This document shows positions 51,677 through 61,054 of a stretch of 64,000 nt of DNA, one piece after another. The stretch lies in NCBI GenBank assembly GCA_050633885.1, contig JBOEHK010000001.1, positions 744,001 to 808,000 on the forward strand, written 5' to 3'. Made by a program: the position numbers and the translations under genes. Position 1 is the first letter of the stretch. Each line of letters opens with the position of its first letter. Origin of the DNA: JAWSVE01 sp050633885 (GTDB lineage Bacteria; Pseudomonadota; Gammaproteobacteria; Pseudomonadales; Cellvibrionaceae). The notes below the pieces were generated by a model that had not been told where the DNA came from, made no database searches, and saw only the letters and a program-made list of their open reading frames with translations.

Positions 51677-53164
51677 ATGACATCAATTCGGCATTTATAT
51701 TCATCACAGTGGGCTAGAATTTTTTTCATATTCTGCTTTGTTTTTTTTCCTCTTGTCGCAATTTCCCAGCACTCATCCGAACATATTCCCCAAGAATTTG
51801 ATATTGCTACTCTCCCTACGCATTGGAAAAGTGAACATGTCACTGAGCCTGTGTGGCAATCTGAATTATTTGTGGTGCAGGCAGGACTTAAAAATCGTCA
51901 AACAGTGGTATTAGTTCATGGTTTAGGTCAGGCAGGTTTTACGGATTGGCTATCGGTTATTCCGGCTTTAGAAAAAACATATCACGTGATTGCAATTGAC
52001 TTGCCTGGATTTGGACGATCTTCAAAACCTGAAGGAAAATATTCCCCTGTTCATTATTCACAAGTTCTTTCGTGGGTGATTAATCGTTATGCGCACAACC
52101 CTGTAGTGCTGGTGGGCCATTCAATGGGAGGTGCAATTTCTTTGCAGCATGCCGCAAATTATCCACAACAAGTAGAGCGCCTAGTGTTGGTCGATGCCGC
52201 AGGTATTTTGGAGCGAACCGCCTTACTAAAATTAAATGGTGAGCTGCCTATTGACTTAGATTATGTACCCAAACCATTTAAGCGTTTTGGTGCTCAGTTG
52301 TTAAATGTGGGTCGTTCTATTATTGAGTGGACGGGTGTTACACCTGATCCGACTGGTATTTTGAGTGAAAGTAATCTCGCATGGAATACACTGTTTAATG
52401 ATCGAGAAAATGGTAATGCGGCTCTTGCGTTGATTATGCATAATTTTTCGGATGCAATTACATTAGTCAAACAGCAAACTTATTTGATCTGGGGGGAGCG
52501 TGACCGGATTGCTCCTCTTCGTACGGGATACCTTTTAAATGGGCGTCTAAAGCATTCTCAATTGTCTGTCATTGGTGGTGCTGCTCATGTACCAATGAAA
52601 TCACATACTTCAGCGTTTAATCACTTACTCTTGCAGGTTATTCGGCAGGATAGAGTAAAAGAGAATGCTAATGCCTTTACTTCCGAACGTTTAAAAGAAG
52701 AACAATTCGGCGAAGGCCCACCCTTAACAGTAAAGAAGGGTGTACTCCGGTGTAATGAGCAGCACGGTGTTGTATATTCCGGCCACTTCGATGAAGTCGT
52801 TATCAGTGAGTGTACTGACGTTACTCTTAAGGATCTCACTGCTCGTCAATTGCGTATTAGCAATTCATTGGTTGATCTTTATAATGTCGCCGTTGCAAAT
52901 CCTGATGGGGAAGCGGTTGTAGGAGTGCAATCGGTGATAACAACAACCAATACCCATTTTGTGGGAGCCCCTAGTGTTTTATCCATCGGTAGCCGATGGG
53001 ATATGGCTGGAGCCACAATTGAATCTAGTGCAAATGCGATAGAGGTAAAAACGAAATCACGCTTTGTCTTTTCTGTCAGTGACTTATTGACACCAAATGG
53101 GGCAATCAATTTACACCAAGTGATGACTGGCGAGCATACGATTTTAGATCACGATCTTGAATAA
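51677..53164 (+). CDS. Exported alpha/beta-hydrolase with C-terminal repeat domain
   Basis: 495 residues. A signal peptide (about 1-30) is followed by an alpha/beta-hydrolase domain (about 60-320): oxyanion-loop VVLVHGLGQAG, DLPGFGRSSKP, nucleophile elbow GHSMGG (Ser), the acid near LIWGERDRIAP, and His in GGAAHVPMKS. The remaining 150 or so residues (about 345-495) are unlike hydrolases and rich in short beta strands (VVYSGHFDEVVISECTDV, then QLRISNSLVDLYNV), suggesting a parallel beta-helix. Substrate unknown; esterase or lipase activity is likely. The fusion is unusual. Confidence 0.8.
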   Translation: MTSIRHLYSSQWARIFFIFCFVFFPLVAISQHSSEHIPQEFDIATLPTHWKSEHVTEPVWQSELFVVQAGLKNRQTVVLVHGLGQAGFTDWLSVIPALEKTYHVIAIDLPGFGRSSKPEGKYSPVHYSQVLSWVINRYAHNPVVLVGHSMGGAISLQHAANYPQQVERLVLVDAAGILERTALLKLNGELPIDLDYVPKPFKRFGAQLLNVGRSIIEWTGVTPDPTGILSESNLAWNTLFNDRENGNAALALIMHNFSDAITLVKQQTYLIWGERDRIAPLRTGYLLNGRLKHSQLSVIGGAAHVPMKSHTSAFNHLLLQVIRQDRVKENANAFTSERLKEEQFGEGPPLTVKKGVLRCNEQHGVVYSGHFDEVVISECTDVTLKDLTARQLRISNSLVDLYNVAVANPDGEAVVGVQSVITTTNTHFVGAPSVLSIGSRWDMAGATIESSANAIEVKTKSRFVFSVSDLLTPNGAINLHQVMTGEHTILDHDLE

Positions 53165-53299
53165 CAACTTTTAAAATAACTATTATTCATCATTGTTTGT
53201 TGATAAAGAGCTATAGAAATTAATCTTATCAGTTATCTTCTAAAAAAATAATTCAATAAAATTTTCTATAAATAATTAAATCGATTCGGGTAAAAATTC

Positions 53300-55126
53300 A
53301 TGAATGCTGCTGTTTACACAATTGTTGGCTATTTGACTTTAGTGACGTTAATTGGCGTCTTATTAAGTCGACGAAATAAAAGTTCTTCTGATTGGGCGAC
53401 AGCCAGCGGCGGAATGGGTTTGATCATGATCGCTGCAGGTATCGCCGGGACTCGAATTGGTGGTGCTGGTTCTTACGGTGTGGCTGGCGATGTGATGAAA
53501 ACCGGAGTTTGGAATGTCTGGTACGGGGTAAATACTTTTTTAGCGTTAGCATTAGTCGGGATATTTTTTGCGATACCTTATCGTCGTTTAGGCTTAACGA
53601 CGATCAGTCAATTATTTACTTTGCGTTACGGAAAATCTCGATCCGGTTGGTTAACCAGTCTTTGCGTTCAAACGGAATACCTTGTTGTCAATGTGATTGA
53701 GCCATTATTGATTGGTGTCATCATCAGCAACATTGTGGGTATTGAATTAGTTTACGGTATTTTTATCGGCTGCTTTGTTATCGTAGCATCGACTGCTTCA
53801 TCTGGGCTTAAGGGTGCTTCGTCAGTTAATATCATTCATTGCTTTGTGATAATTTTTGGTTTGAGCTTGGTTGGTTATGTCGGCGCAAGTCAGATGGGTG
53901 GATGGGATTCTGTTGTTGAAAAAGCAAATGCTGCTTTAGATACAGCGGGTGTTGATCAAGCCAGTTGGTGGAGCTTTGTTGGTTTAGGCTGGTTTCCAAT
54001 TATTGCTATGTTCTTTTCGGCGACCATTCATACGCCAGCAGCATCTGTTTATGTGAATTATTCTAGTTCTGCAAAACGTGAAAATATTATTGTCCCAGCT
54101 TTTTTGTTGGCAGGCAGTATTGCCGCGCTTATGCCATTTCTCTCCGCGATAGTTGGTATTGAAGCGTTAGCAAAATATGGCGCCAATGCCGGTATTGGTA
54201 GTTACAACAGCATCACAAAAATTGCGATGGATACAGGACCTTTAGTTGGAGGTATCGCAATCGCTGCCGTTCTGGCTGCATTGATTTCTTCGGGTGGGCC
54301 AATTTTGTTAGCAAGCTCAACTATGTTTGTGAATGATTGGATTCCTTCATCCAAAGACTATTCTGTGACAAAAAAATTAAAAGCTTATCGAGTCACGGCC
54401 GTCATCTATGGAATCATTGCCGCCATTATCGCTTGCTACTTTGGTTATGTTGTTGGCACGGCTTCTGTTCTTGAGTGGCTCTTGTTGGGCTATGCAATGG
54501 TTGTCCCGCCCGCGATTGCTATCGCTTATATTTTCTATGTGAAGCTTACCCGTGAACCCGCTGTTTATTGGGGAATAGCCAGTGGTTATGCGTTGGGTCT
54601 CATTGCTTGGATTTTAAATAATTTAGTGTTTCATCTTGAGTCAGACATCGCTGCATATTTTACAACCTTGGTTCCACTCATTGTCATTCCAAATATTTCT
54701 TTGTTTATGCTCAAAAGCACCAACCCACAATTAGCACAACTTAAATCAAAATTGGCTATCGGGCTAATTGTGTTTGTTGCGCTAGGAATTGCCATTTCAT
54801 TTAATCAGCAATCCTCGGTAAATCAATCGATAGTGTTTGTCATATCAATAGCTGCTCCGTTTATTATTTCACTGATTTATTCGTTCTTAGCAAAAGGCAC
54901 TACAAATAAAGGCTTTTTTTGGGGAATTGTGGTGACTTATGCGATTGCTGCCACCTGTTGGATTGTTGATTCTTTGTATATTCAATCGGGCGCGGATATT
55001 TTAATCTATATTACAGTTGGTCTTCCTATTGTTGTTATTCCTACAGCCGGTTTGGCGACTCAGCCTGTGCAAAAATTAGATGAACTAGGCGAAGAGTTTT
55101 ATCGAATTTTAAAAACACCTTCGTGA
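53300..55126 (+). CDS. Sodium:solute symporter (SSS family)
   Basis: 608 residues with 13 or more membrane helices. The SSS pattern is visible as SDWATASGGMG, AAGIAGTRIGGAGSYGVAGD and the repeated-helix core with SGGPILLASSTMFVND. Length exceeds the common 500-550 because of extra C-terminal helices. Substrate not predictable (sugars, organic acids, amino acids and others in the family). Begins 135 bases after the exported hydrolase and in the same direction, so it may import the hydrolase product; this is inference. Confidence 0.88.
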   Translation: MNAAVYTIVGYLTLVTLIGVLLSRRNKSSSDWATASGGMGLIMIAAGIAGTRIGGAGSYGVAGDVMKTGVWNVWYGVNTFLALALVGIFFAIPYRRLGLTTISQLFTLRYGKSRSGWLTSLCVQTEYLVVNVIEPLLIGVIISNIVGIELVYGIFIGCFVIVASTASSGLKGASSVNIIHCFVIIFGLSLVGYVGASQMGGWDSVVEKANAALDTAGVDQASWWSFVGLGWFPIIAMFFSATIHTPAASVYVNYSSSAKRENIIVPAFLLAGSIAALMPFLSAIVGIEALAKYGANAGIGSYNSITKIAMDTGPLVGGIAIAAVLAALISSGGPILLASSTMFVNDWIPSSKDYSVTKKLKAYRVTAVIYGIIAAIIACYFGYVVGTASVLEWLLLGYAMVVPPAIAIAYIFYVKLTREPAVYWGIASGYALGLIAWILNNLVFHLESDIAAYFTTLVPLIVIPNISLFMLKSTNPQLAQLKSKLAIGLIVFVALGIAISFNQQSSVNQSIVFVISIAAPFIISLIYSFLAKGTTNKGFFWGIVVTYAIAATCWIVDSLYIQSGADILIYITVGLPIVVIPTAGLATQPVQKLDELGEEFYRILKTPS

Positions 55127-55186
55127 TGTGATTCTCATAACGTTAGCTGCGTGATGAGATTTTTATGACGCGACCTTCGTGGCGAA

Positions 55187-55474
55187 CTAAGAGTTTGGTG
55201 TTTTTCCTTGTAGCTCATAGGCTAATGCGATGATATAGGCCACGCTGAGATACAGAGACTCAGGTATTGATTCGCCAAGTTCTAGCGTGATTAATAGATT
55301 TATCAGCTCTTTGTTATCGCAAAGCGGTATGCCGTGAGTGTTAGCTATTTCTATAATTTCTTGTGCAGTTTCGCCAACGCCAGATGCGCTAATAACGGGA
55401 GCCGATTCTCCATCGTAATAAATCGCCACCGCTTGGCTTAGCTCTTCGTCTGTTAGTGTATCTAAGTTAATCAT
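55187..55474 (-). CDS. FlhB C-terminal-domain-like protein
   Basis: 95 residues, corresponding to the cytoplasmic domain of the FlhB/YscU export switch only: AVAIYYDGESAPVISASGVGET, then ANTHGIPLCDNKELINLL and SIPESLYLSVAYIIA. No membrane segments and no NPTH autocleavage motif. Similar orphan genes (sometimes called FhlB/FlhX) can partly substitute for the FlhB tail in other bacteria. It is cotranscribed with the FliK-like gene 31 bases upstream. No other flagellar genes are in the window. Confidence 0.85.
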   Translation of the reverse strand: MINLDTLTDEELSQAVAIYYDGESAPVISASGVGETAQEIIEIANTHGIPLCDNKELINLLITLELGESIPESLYLSVAYIIALAYELQGKTPNS

Positions 55475-55505
55475 AATCGACGTTTAAGTTTCAGTTTGCA
55501 TCAGT

Positions 55506-57014
55506 TTACGTTTTCACATCAATCAAAGAAATATTAAATGGTTTTTTTTGATCGACGGGTTTTCCAAGTTGAATTTTCGTACTCTCTACTGTGACGCCAT
55601 ATTTCTTTAGTTTTTCCGTTAATTCTTTGGTTTCATGTGCGATCACTTTTTTATGTTGTTCCGTGTCCGCCCAAAAAATAAAATTGACAGAGTTTTTTTG
55701 AGCTTGGATTTGAGCATAAAATTTCTTTTGATGAGGCAAATCGAATTCTAGTTTTACTTTCCAGTATTGTTCTTGTGTAGAATCTTCTTTTTGTTCTTTA
55801 TTTTTTGATTTGTAATCTTCGCTCTCTCTCCATAGTTCAATAGAAAGAGAAGAAAAACCTTGCTCCCATTTCATGGGGATCTCGAAAAAACAGTGGCTTC
55901 CGAAATGTATGTTGTCATGTGAAGCTGATCTATTTTCAAGAATAGACCTAGCTTGGTTAAGCTGAATTTTTGCAAGAGTAGATAAGACGAGCTGGTGGAT
56001 TTGGCGAACAATATCATTTCTAGATTGTTTTTTTGTCGATCCAACCTCTGTAGTATTTTTCTTTTCAAGTAGGGGCTTTAAGATTAGCAGTAATGCTTTA
56101 AGATCTTTTGTTTCTGGTCGAATACCTTCGTTGTTTTTTAGTGCTGAGCTTAATAATTGCTCTAGAAATATTCCGTTATTTTCAATGAGTTGTTTAATGT
56201 TGTCAGATGATGCTGAATGTTTGTCTATGCTAAATTGTGAAATCTGTTGTAACGTTTTCAGAATATCATTTTTTTTTATCCCGCTTTCTATCCCGCTTTG
56301 TAAGTTATGTTTTAAGTTGGCCAATGAATTCTTCTCAGGCGCTTCAGACAATAGGTTTGCTGTTGATTTCGGAGTAATGGTATTTTGAAAATGTGAAAGA
56401 ATATCTTGAGCATCTTTATCTTGGGTGATTATAGAGGCCAGCTGTACAATGCTGGCTATTGATGTTTGCTTTGGTAGCGCTTGTCTAATCGATTCAAAAA
56501 CAGCGGAAGGAATCGTTTCTTTGTTTGTTGCGCTTATTTTATAGAATGAGTGATTTGGTTCGACTTGAGATCGAATTTTCGAATTGTTATTTCTTAAATT
56601 TTTAGCGGCAATGACTAGCTGTTCACCTATGCGTAGCGGTGTTGTAGTCACGATTATTTTTTTATCGACACTCCCAGAATTTTTGATAGAGATTTCTGCT
56701 AAATAAACGTTGGGTAGAGTGTTTTCTTTTTGAGGATTAGCTTGGGTGCTCGTATAAGGTGTATTGTTGAGTAGGGTTGGAAAGTTTTTGAATAGTGTTT
56801 GTAGCTGCCTATCAGTCGCTAGAGCAGCTTTAGTGACGACAGCTTTAGTGGCTACAGCGAATACCTTAACTGAATTAGGCTGTTTCTCTATGCCTTGAGT
56901 GAGCAGGTTTTTCTCGTTTGTGCCTAGAGTGCTTGGCAATGCTGTCTGAACAACATGTCGACTCGGCTGTTTTGCCCGATTAAATCCAAAAGACTCTGGT
57001 GGCTCAATAGGCAT
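55506..57014 (-). CDS. FliK-like flagellar hook-length control protein
   Basis: 502 residues. The first 350 are low-complexity, rich in Asn, Lys, Thr and Ser. The C-terminal 130 or so carry the Flg_hook domain (HCFFEIPMKWEQGFSSLSIEL, then YAQIQAQKNSVNFIFWADT, and KLKKYGVTVESTKIQLG). FliK measures hook length and triggers the FlhB switch, so the pair with the FlhB-like gene makes sense. GGAAG precedes the ATG at 57012-57014; a TTG five codons earlier is less likely. Adjacent to the ccm operon but divergent from it. Confidence 0.85.
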   Translation of the reverse strand: MPIEPPESFGFNRAKQPSRHVVQTALPSTLGTNEKNLLTQGIEKQPNSVKVFAVATKAVVTKAALATDRQLQTLFKNFPTLLNNTPYTSTQANPQKENTLPNVYLAEISIKNSGSVDKKIIVTTTPLRIGEQLVIAAKNLRNNNSKIRSQVEPNHSFYKISATNKETIPSAVFESIRQALPKQTSIASIVQLASIITQDKDAQDILSHFQNTITPKSTANLLSEAPEKNSLANLKHNLQSGIESGIKKNDILKTLQQISQFSIDKHSASSDNIKQLIENNGIFLEQLLSSALKNNEGIRPETKDLKALLLILKPLLEKKNTTEVGSTKKQSRNDIVRQIHQLVLSTLAKIQLNQARSILENRSASHDNIHFGSHCFFEIPMKWEQGFSSLSIELWRESEDYKSKNKEQKEDSTQEQYWKVKLEFDLPHQKKFYAQIQAQKNSVNFIFWADTEQHKKVIAHETKELTEKLKKYGVTVESTKIQLGKPVDQKKPFNISLIDVKT

Positions 57015-57403
57015 TCTTTTTACTTCCAACTAGTCATTGATAAACATCTCATGTTTTGGCGATGTTAAGAGTCGTACTGACACTGAAGCTTGCATGAAAA
57101 GAACCGTTGTTAAGGCGATACTGAACTGCCTATTCCTGTTAATCAGGGTATAATTCGTCGCTTTTATTATTTGTTTTGCTGTTAAAACAATTAGGCTCTT
57201 TCTAATTAACCATCAAAATAGAAGGGCACGGGGTTTTAAATTCATTCGCTAGAGTAGATATCTCATCGATGTCTTATCAACAGTATAGAAGATGAAACAG
57301 AAACGGTTTGATGTGTTTTGAGGCGAACCCAGGAAGCTGGATTGAGTTAAAGAATGATCAGGCTGAGCCACCCATTATCGACATTGTCATTAAGGTAAAC
57401 CCA
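57015..57403. other. Divergent spacer between the fliK-like gene and ccmA
   Basis: A TATAAT at 57149-57154 could be the ccm promoter -10 but has no good -35. An in-frame 32-codon stretch (57308-57403) precedes ccmA and could be translated, but it does not resemble CcmA. Confidence 0.4.
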
Positions 57404-58057
57404 TTGAGCTCTGCTGTACTTCAATTGTCAGATATTTCATGCGAGAGGGAAGGGCGAGTGCTTTTCTCTGGGCTGGTGTCTGAGATTCAATCAGGGGAAG
57501 TGGTTCAAATAAAAGGTCCCAATGGTTCTGGTAAAACCTCGCTATTGCGAATATTGACGGGGTTATCTTCAGACTACGAAGGCAGTATTCTCTACAAAGG
57601 CGTCGATTTAAAGCGATCAAATTTACAGTTTCGGAGTGATTTACTCTATATTGGCCATTCTCCGGGCGTAAAGCGTTCACTAACTCCCTCGGAAAATCTT
57701 CGCTGGTATCTCGGACAGCAATCTCAATCTCATAAGGTGGAACGCTCTATTGGTGATGCATTGGCCGAAGTGGGCCTGCTTGGGTTTGAAGATATACCTT
57801 GTTATGCCTTGTCTGCTGGTCAGCTCCGGCGAGTTTCATTGGCTCGATTATTTCTTTCTTCTGCACCAATTTGGGTGTTAGATGAGCCGTTCACTGCGAT
57901 TGATGTTGATGGTGTGGCATCTCTAGAGCAATGCTTTAAAGAACATGTTCAAAAGGGTGGTGTAGTCATTTTAACCACTCATCAGGAGTTGTCGCTAACT
58001 AAGGTTAAGTTTTTGAATTTATTAGACTTTGTGGCTAGGTGGGATGATCATGACTGA
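57404..58057 (+). CDS. ccmA: Heme exporter ATP-binding protein CcmA
   Basis: 217 residues from a TTG at 57404 (E. coli 207). ABC ATPase: Walker A GPNGSGKTS, signature ALSAGQLRRVSLARL and Walker B PIWVLDEPFTAIDVDG. AAGG lies 8 bases upstream of the TTG. An upstream ATG at 57311 in the same frame would give a 248-residue protein with an unmatched N-terminal extension, so I reject it, though not firmly. CcmA drives the CcmABCD release of holo-CcmE during cytochrome c maturation. It overlaps ccmB. Confidence 0.93.
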   Translation: MSSAVLQLSDISCEREGRVLFSGLVSEIQSGEVVQIKGPNGSGKTSLLRILTGLSSDYEGSILYKGVDLKRSNLQFRSDLLYIGHSPGVKRSLTPSENLRWYLGQQSQSHKVERSIGDALAEVGLLGFEDIPCYALSAGQLRRVSLARLFLSSAPIWVLDEPFTAIDVDGVASLEQCFKEHVQKGGVVILTTHQELSLTKVKFLNLLDFVARWDDHD

Positions 58058-58778
58058 TGTAAATCTTCAGTTAGGTACTGGTCATTCGAATGTCGAATCT
58101 TCTATGTTAGTGAGTGCTTTAGCGGCTTTGGCTAAGCGCGATTTACTGCTAGCGTATCGAAATAGGGGAGAGTTACTCAACCCCTTGGTTTTCTTTCTAA
58201 TCGCAGTCGCGATGATACCTCTTGGTGTCAGTCCCGACCCTCAATTATTATCATTGATTGCTCCAGGTATTATCTGGGTGATGGCGTTATTAGCCACGTT
58301 GTTATCGATTGATGGGCTATTTAGAGCCGATTTCGACGACGGTAGCCTTGAGCAAATGGTGATCAACCCTCATCCACTGTATTTAATGGTTCTTGTAAAA
58401 GTCTTCATACACTGGTTGGTGACAGGGTTGCCATTAACTCTATTGTCACCCATTTTGGCTATGTGGTTATCATTACCTTCGGAAGGATATTTCCCTCTTT
58501 TTGTTTCACTGTTATTGGGTACTGCTTGCTTAAGCCTCGTTGGTGCAATAGGTGCAGGGTTAACGGTTGCTTTGCGTAAGGGTGGTTTGTTGATTTCGTT
58601 AATTGTTATGCCTTTATATGTACCCGTACTGATTATTGGCTCAGGAGCGGTTACTAACGCAATAGATGGCTTTCCCTTTGTGAGTTTGATGACTATTATG
58701 GGCGCCTTCTTGGCGCTTTCTATTGCTTTTGCCCCGTTAGCAACTGCTAGCGCTCTAAAGGTGAGCTTGAATGGCTAG
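58050..58778 (+). CDS. ccmB: Heme exporter membrane protein CcmB
   Basis: 242 residues, about six membrane helices. Family features include ALAKRDLLLAYRNRGELLNPLVFFL at the N terminus, LFRADFDDGSLEQMVINPHPL, and the helices after. AGGTGGG lies 6 bases before the ATG at 58050, and the gene overlaps the end of ccmA by 8 bases. Works with CcmA, CcmC and CcmD. Confidence 0.95.
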   Translation: MTDVNLQLGTGHSNVESSMLVSALAALAKRDLLLAYRNRGELLNPLVFFLIAVAMIPLGVSPDPQLLSLIAPGIIWVMALLATLLSIDGLFRADFDDGSLEQMVINPHPLYLMVLVKVFIHWLVTGLPLTLLSPILAMWLSLPSEGYFPLFVSLLLGTACLSLVGAIGAGLTVALRKGGLLISLIVMPLYVPVLIIGSGAVTNAIDGFPFVSLMTIMGAFLALSIAFAPLATASALKVSLNG

Positions 58779-58840
58779 GAATTCGTATTTATGGAATAGT
58801 TATTTTTATTCTGTGTTCAAAAAATTAAGGTAGAGATTGA

Positions 58841-59590
58841 ATGAATTGGCAGTGGTTTCATCGATTGGGCTCACCTCGATGGTTTTATGATAAATCGCAA
58901 CGTTGGAGTCCTTGGTTGGGGTTTTTAGCCTTGTTGATTATTGTGCCAAATCTCATTTGGGTGCTTGCTTTTGTTCCTGCTGATTTTAAACAGGGAAATA
59001 GTTTTAGAATATTCTATCTTCATGTGCCTACGTCTTCGCTGGCAATGGGCGGTTATTATGTGATGGCACTTTGTGGAGCTGTCAGCCTGATATGGAAAAT
59101 GAAATTGGCTGATATGGTCATGAAGTGTGCAGCGCCAATGGGTGCTATTTTTACATTTCTGGCTTTAGTTACCGGTGGCATTTGGGGGAAACCCACATGG
59201 GGTACATATTGGCTGTGGGATGGCCGAACAACATCAACGTTGATGTTGTTCTTCCTTTATATGGGGGTTGTCGCTATTCAAAATGCCTACCAAAACCAGC
59301 AAATGGCCGATAAATTCAGTGCGATCTTGTCCTTGGTGGGGATGGTGAACATTCCTATTATTTATATGTCTGTTAATTGGTGGAACACGTTACACCAGCC
59401 TGCCACAATTAAAATTCTAGAACCTTCAACAATGCATAGCTCTATGTTGTACCCCTTGTTTGTTATGATGATCGGTTTTTATTTCTTCTATGCGTGGGCT
59501 TTGTTTAAATCAGTTCGTGTTGAAATTCTAAAAAGAGAATATCGCACGCAATGGGTAAAACAGATTATTACAAACACCCCTAAGTTTTAA
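58841..59590 (+). CDS. ccmC: Heme transporter CcmC
   Basis: 249 residues, six membrane helices. Contains the WWD-type heme-handling segment KPTWGTYWLWDGRTTS and the conserved His regions FYLHVPTSSLAMGGYY and EPSTMHSSMLYPL. CcmC loads heme onto CcmE on the periplasmic side. 62 bases after ccmB. Confidence 0.96.
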   Translation: MNWQWFHRLGSPRWFYDKSQRWSPWLGFLALLIIVPNLIWVLAFVPADFKQGNSFRIFYLHVPTSSLAMGGYYVMALCGAVSLIWKMKLADMVMKCAAPMGAIFTFLALVTGGIWGKPTWGTYWLWDGRTTSTLMLFFLYMGVVAIQNAYQNQQMADKFSAILSLVGMVNIPIIYMSVNWWNTLHQPATIKILEPSTMHSSMLYPLFVMMIGFYFFYAWALFKSVRVEILKREYRTQWVKQIITNTPKF

Positions 59591-59638
59591 CGTGTTATGT
59601 TGAAATGTATTTTTTAATTACTAGGCGCCAAAAACTTT

Positions 59639-59851
59639 ATGGATATTATTTTTCAATTTGATTCTCTACAAGACTTTTTAACAATGTCAGGTCATGGTCC
59701 TTACGTGTGGTTTAGTTATGCGACGGTTTTGTCTGCTATGCTTTTTTTCGGTTTTAGACCCAATTGGCAGTTTAAACAATTCCTAAAAGAGCAAAATATA
59801 TTGCAGCGCCAGCAACAGTCTATAGCTGCCAGTAAGCGTAGTGAAAGGTAG
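59639..59851 (+). CDS. ccmD: Heme exporter protein CcmD
   Basis: 70 residues, the usual small size. One membrane helix (about 20-38) preceded by SGHGPYVWFSYATV, the typical CcmD start, and followed by a positively charged tail. Needed for release of holo-CcmE from CcmABC. Confidence 0.92.
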   Translation: MDIIFQFDSLQDFLTMSGHGPYVWFSYATVLSAMLFFGFRPNWQFKQFLKEQNILQRQQQSIAASKRSER

Positions 59852-59907
59852 TTTGCAGCTAGTTATTCATTTTAATGCATTGGGGCAGTATTTAGTTAGG
59901 AAGTTTT

Positions 59908-60432
59908 ATGTTGAGAAAGATTGAAAGTGGCCTTGAGTCATTAATATTTAGGTCGCGATGGTTGCTGGCGCCATTTTATTTAGGGCTTGTGATCAGTATT
60001 TTACTTTTGTTTATCAAGTTCGCTCAAGAAGCTTGGCATTTGGCTTCACATGTTTTTACTGCTTCTGAGAGTGATGTCATTATTGGTATTTTGGCATTAG
60101 TCGATATGTCGCTTGTGGGCAGTTTATTGCTGATGATTATATTTAGCGGCTATGAAATTTTTATTTCAAAGATTGATATTCATGATCACGAAGATAAGCC
60201 CGAATGGATGGGAAAAGTTAATTTCTCAGGTCTTAAATTAAAAGTGATTGGAGCAATAGTGGCCATTTCTGCAATTGATCTTTTAAAAACGTTTATGAAT
60301 GTACCGGATGAATTAACCGATGTTCAAGCAAGAGCATTTATGTGGAAAGTGATTATTCATATGACATTTGTGATTTCTGGTCTTATTTTTGCCTATATGG
60401 ATAAAGTAGCTGGTGATACCGTTAAACATTAA
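59908..60432 (+). CDS. YqhA-family (UPF0114) membrane protein
   Basis: 174 residues, three to four membrane helices. Matches the YqhA/UPF0114 family: IESGLESLIFRSRWLLAPFYLGL at the N terminus and LVDMSLVGSLLLMIIFSGYE in the middle. The family has no well-defined function. It is inserted between ccmD and ccmE, 57 bases after the former, whereas these genes are normally adjacent. The direction and spacing allow co-transcription with the ccm genes. Confidence 0.9.
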   Translation: MLRKIESGLESLIFRSRWLLAPFYLGLVISILLLFIKFAQEAWHLASHVFTASESDVIIGILALVDMSLVGSLLLMIIFSGYEIFISKIDIHDHEDKPEWMGKVNFSGLKLKVIGAIVAISAIDLLKTFMNVPDELTDVQARAFMWKVIIHMTFVISGLIFAYMDKVAGDTVKH

Positions 60433-60532
60433 TAGGTAGTTGCTTGTCGAAGACGGGCTTCTCTGAAAATGGATTTCTTTAAGGCCTCCTTAAGAATAGA
60501 CATTAAAGTTATATAATGAAGGGTAAAAGAAT

Positions 60533-61054
60533 ATGCCAATGCATCCGGCAAGAAAACAGCGATTGATCTTTGTTTTATTTATAGTGGCGTTCTCGACAAT
60601 TGCTGTTGGCCTGTTAGCGTATTCATTGCGAGGGAATATCAATTTATTTTATCCTCCCTCTAAAATTATTAATGGTGAAGCGCCTATCGGTAAACAAATC
60701 CGTGCCGGTGGGTGTGTTGTTCCAGGAAGTATTACACGCTACGCAAATAGCTTAAAAAAATCTTTTCAAGTCACTGACGGAATTGAAAATCTCGATGTGG
60801 TGACTGAAGAGGTTTTACCGGATTTGTTTGGTGAAGGCGAGTCGGCAGTGTTAACTGGCAAGCTCAATAAAGATCAGGTATTTGTCGCAACTGAAGTATT
60901 TGCAAAACACGATGAAAACTATATGCCTCCTGAAGTTGCAGAAAGTATGAAAGAAGGGGCCGAGCATGCAAAAACCTGCGATGGTTTAGATTACAAAGGC
61001 ACGGTTGAAGCCGGAGAAAATACCAATAAAAAATCTGGAGCTTATGACAAATGA
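60533..61054 (+). CDS. ccmE: Periplasmic heme chaperone CcmE
   Basis: 173 residues. One N-terminal membrane anchor (about 10-30), then the OB-fold domain with GGCVVPGSITR, VLPDLFGEGE and the heme-binding His in FAKHDENYMPPEV. The C-terminal 30 residues are Lys/Glu-rich and variable in the family. Covalently holds heme before handing it to CcmF. Overlaps ccmF by 4 bases (ATGA). Confidence 0.97.
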   Translation: MPMHPARKQRLIFVLFIVAFSTIAVGLLAYSLRGNINLFYPPSKIINGEAPIGKQIRAGGCVVPGSITRYANSLKKSFQVTDGIENLDVVTEEVLPDLFGEGESAVLTGKLNKDQVFVATEVFAKHDENYMPPEVAESMKEGAEHAKTCDGLDYKGTVEAGENTNKKSGAYDK

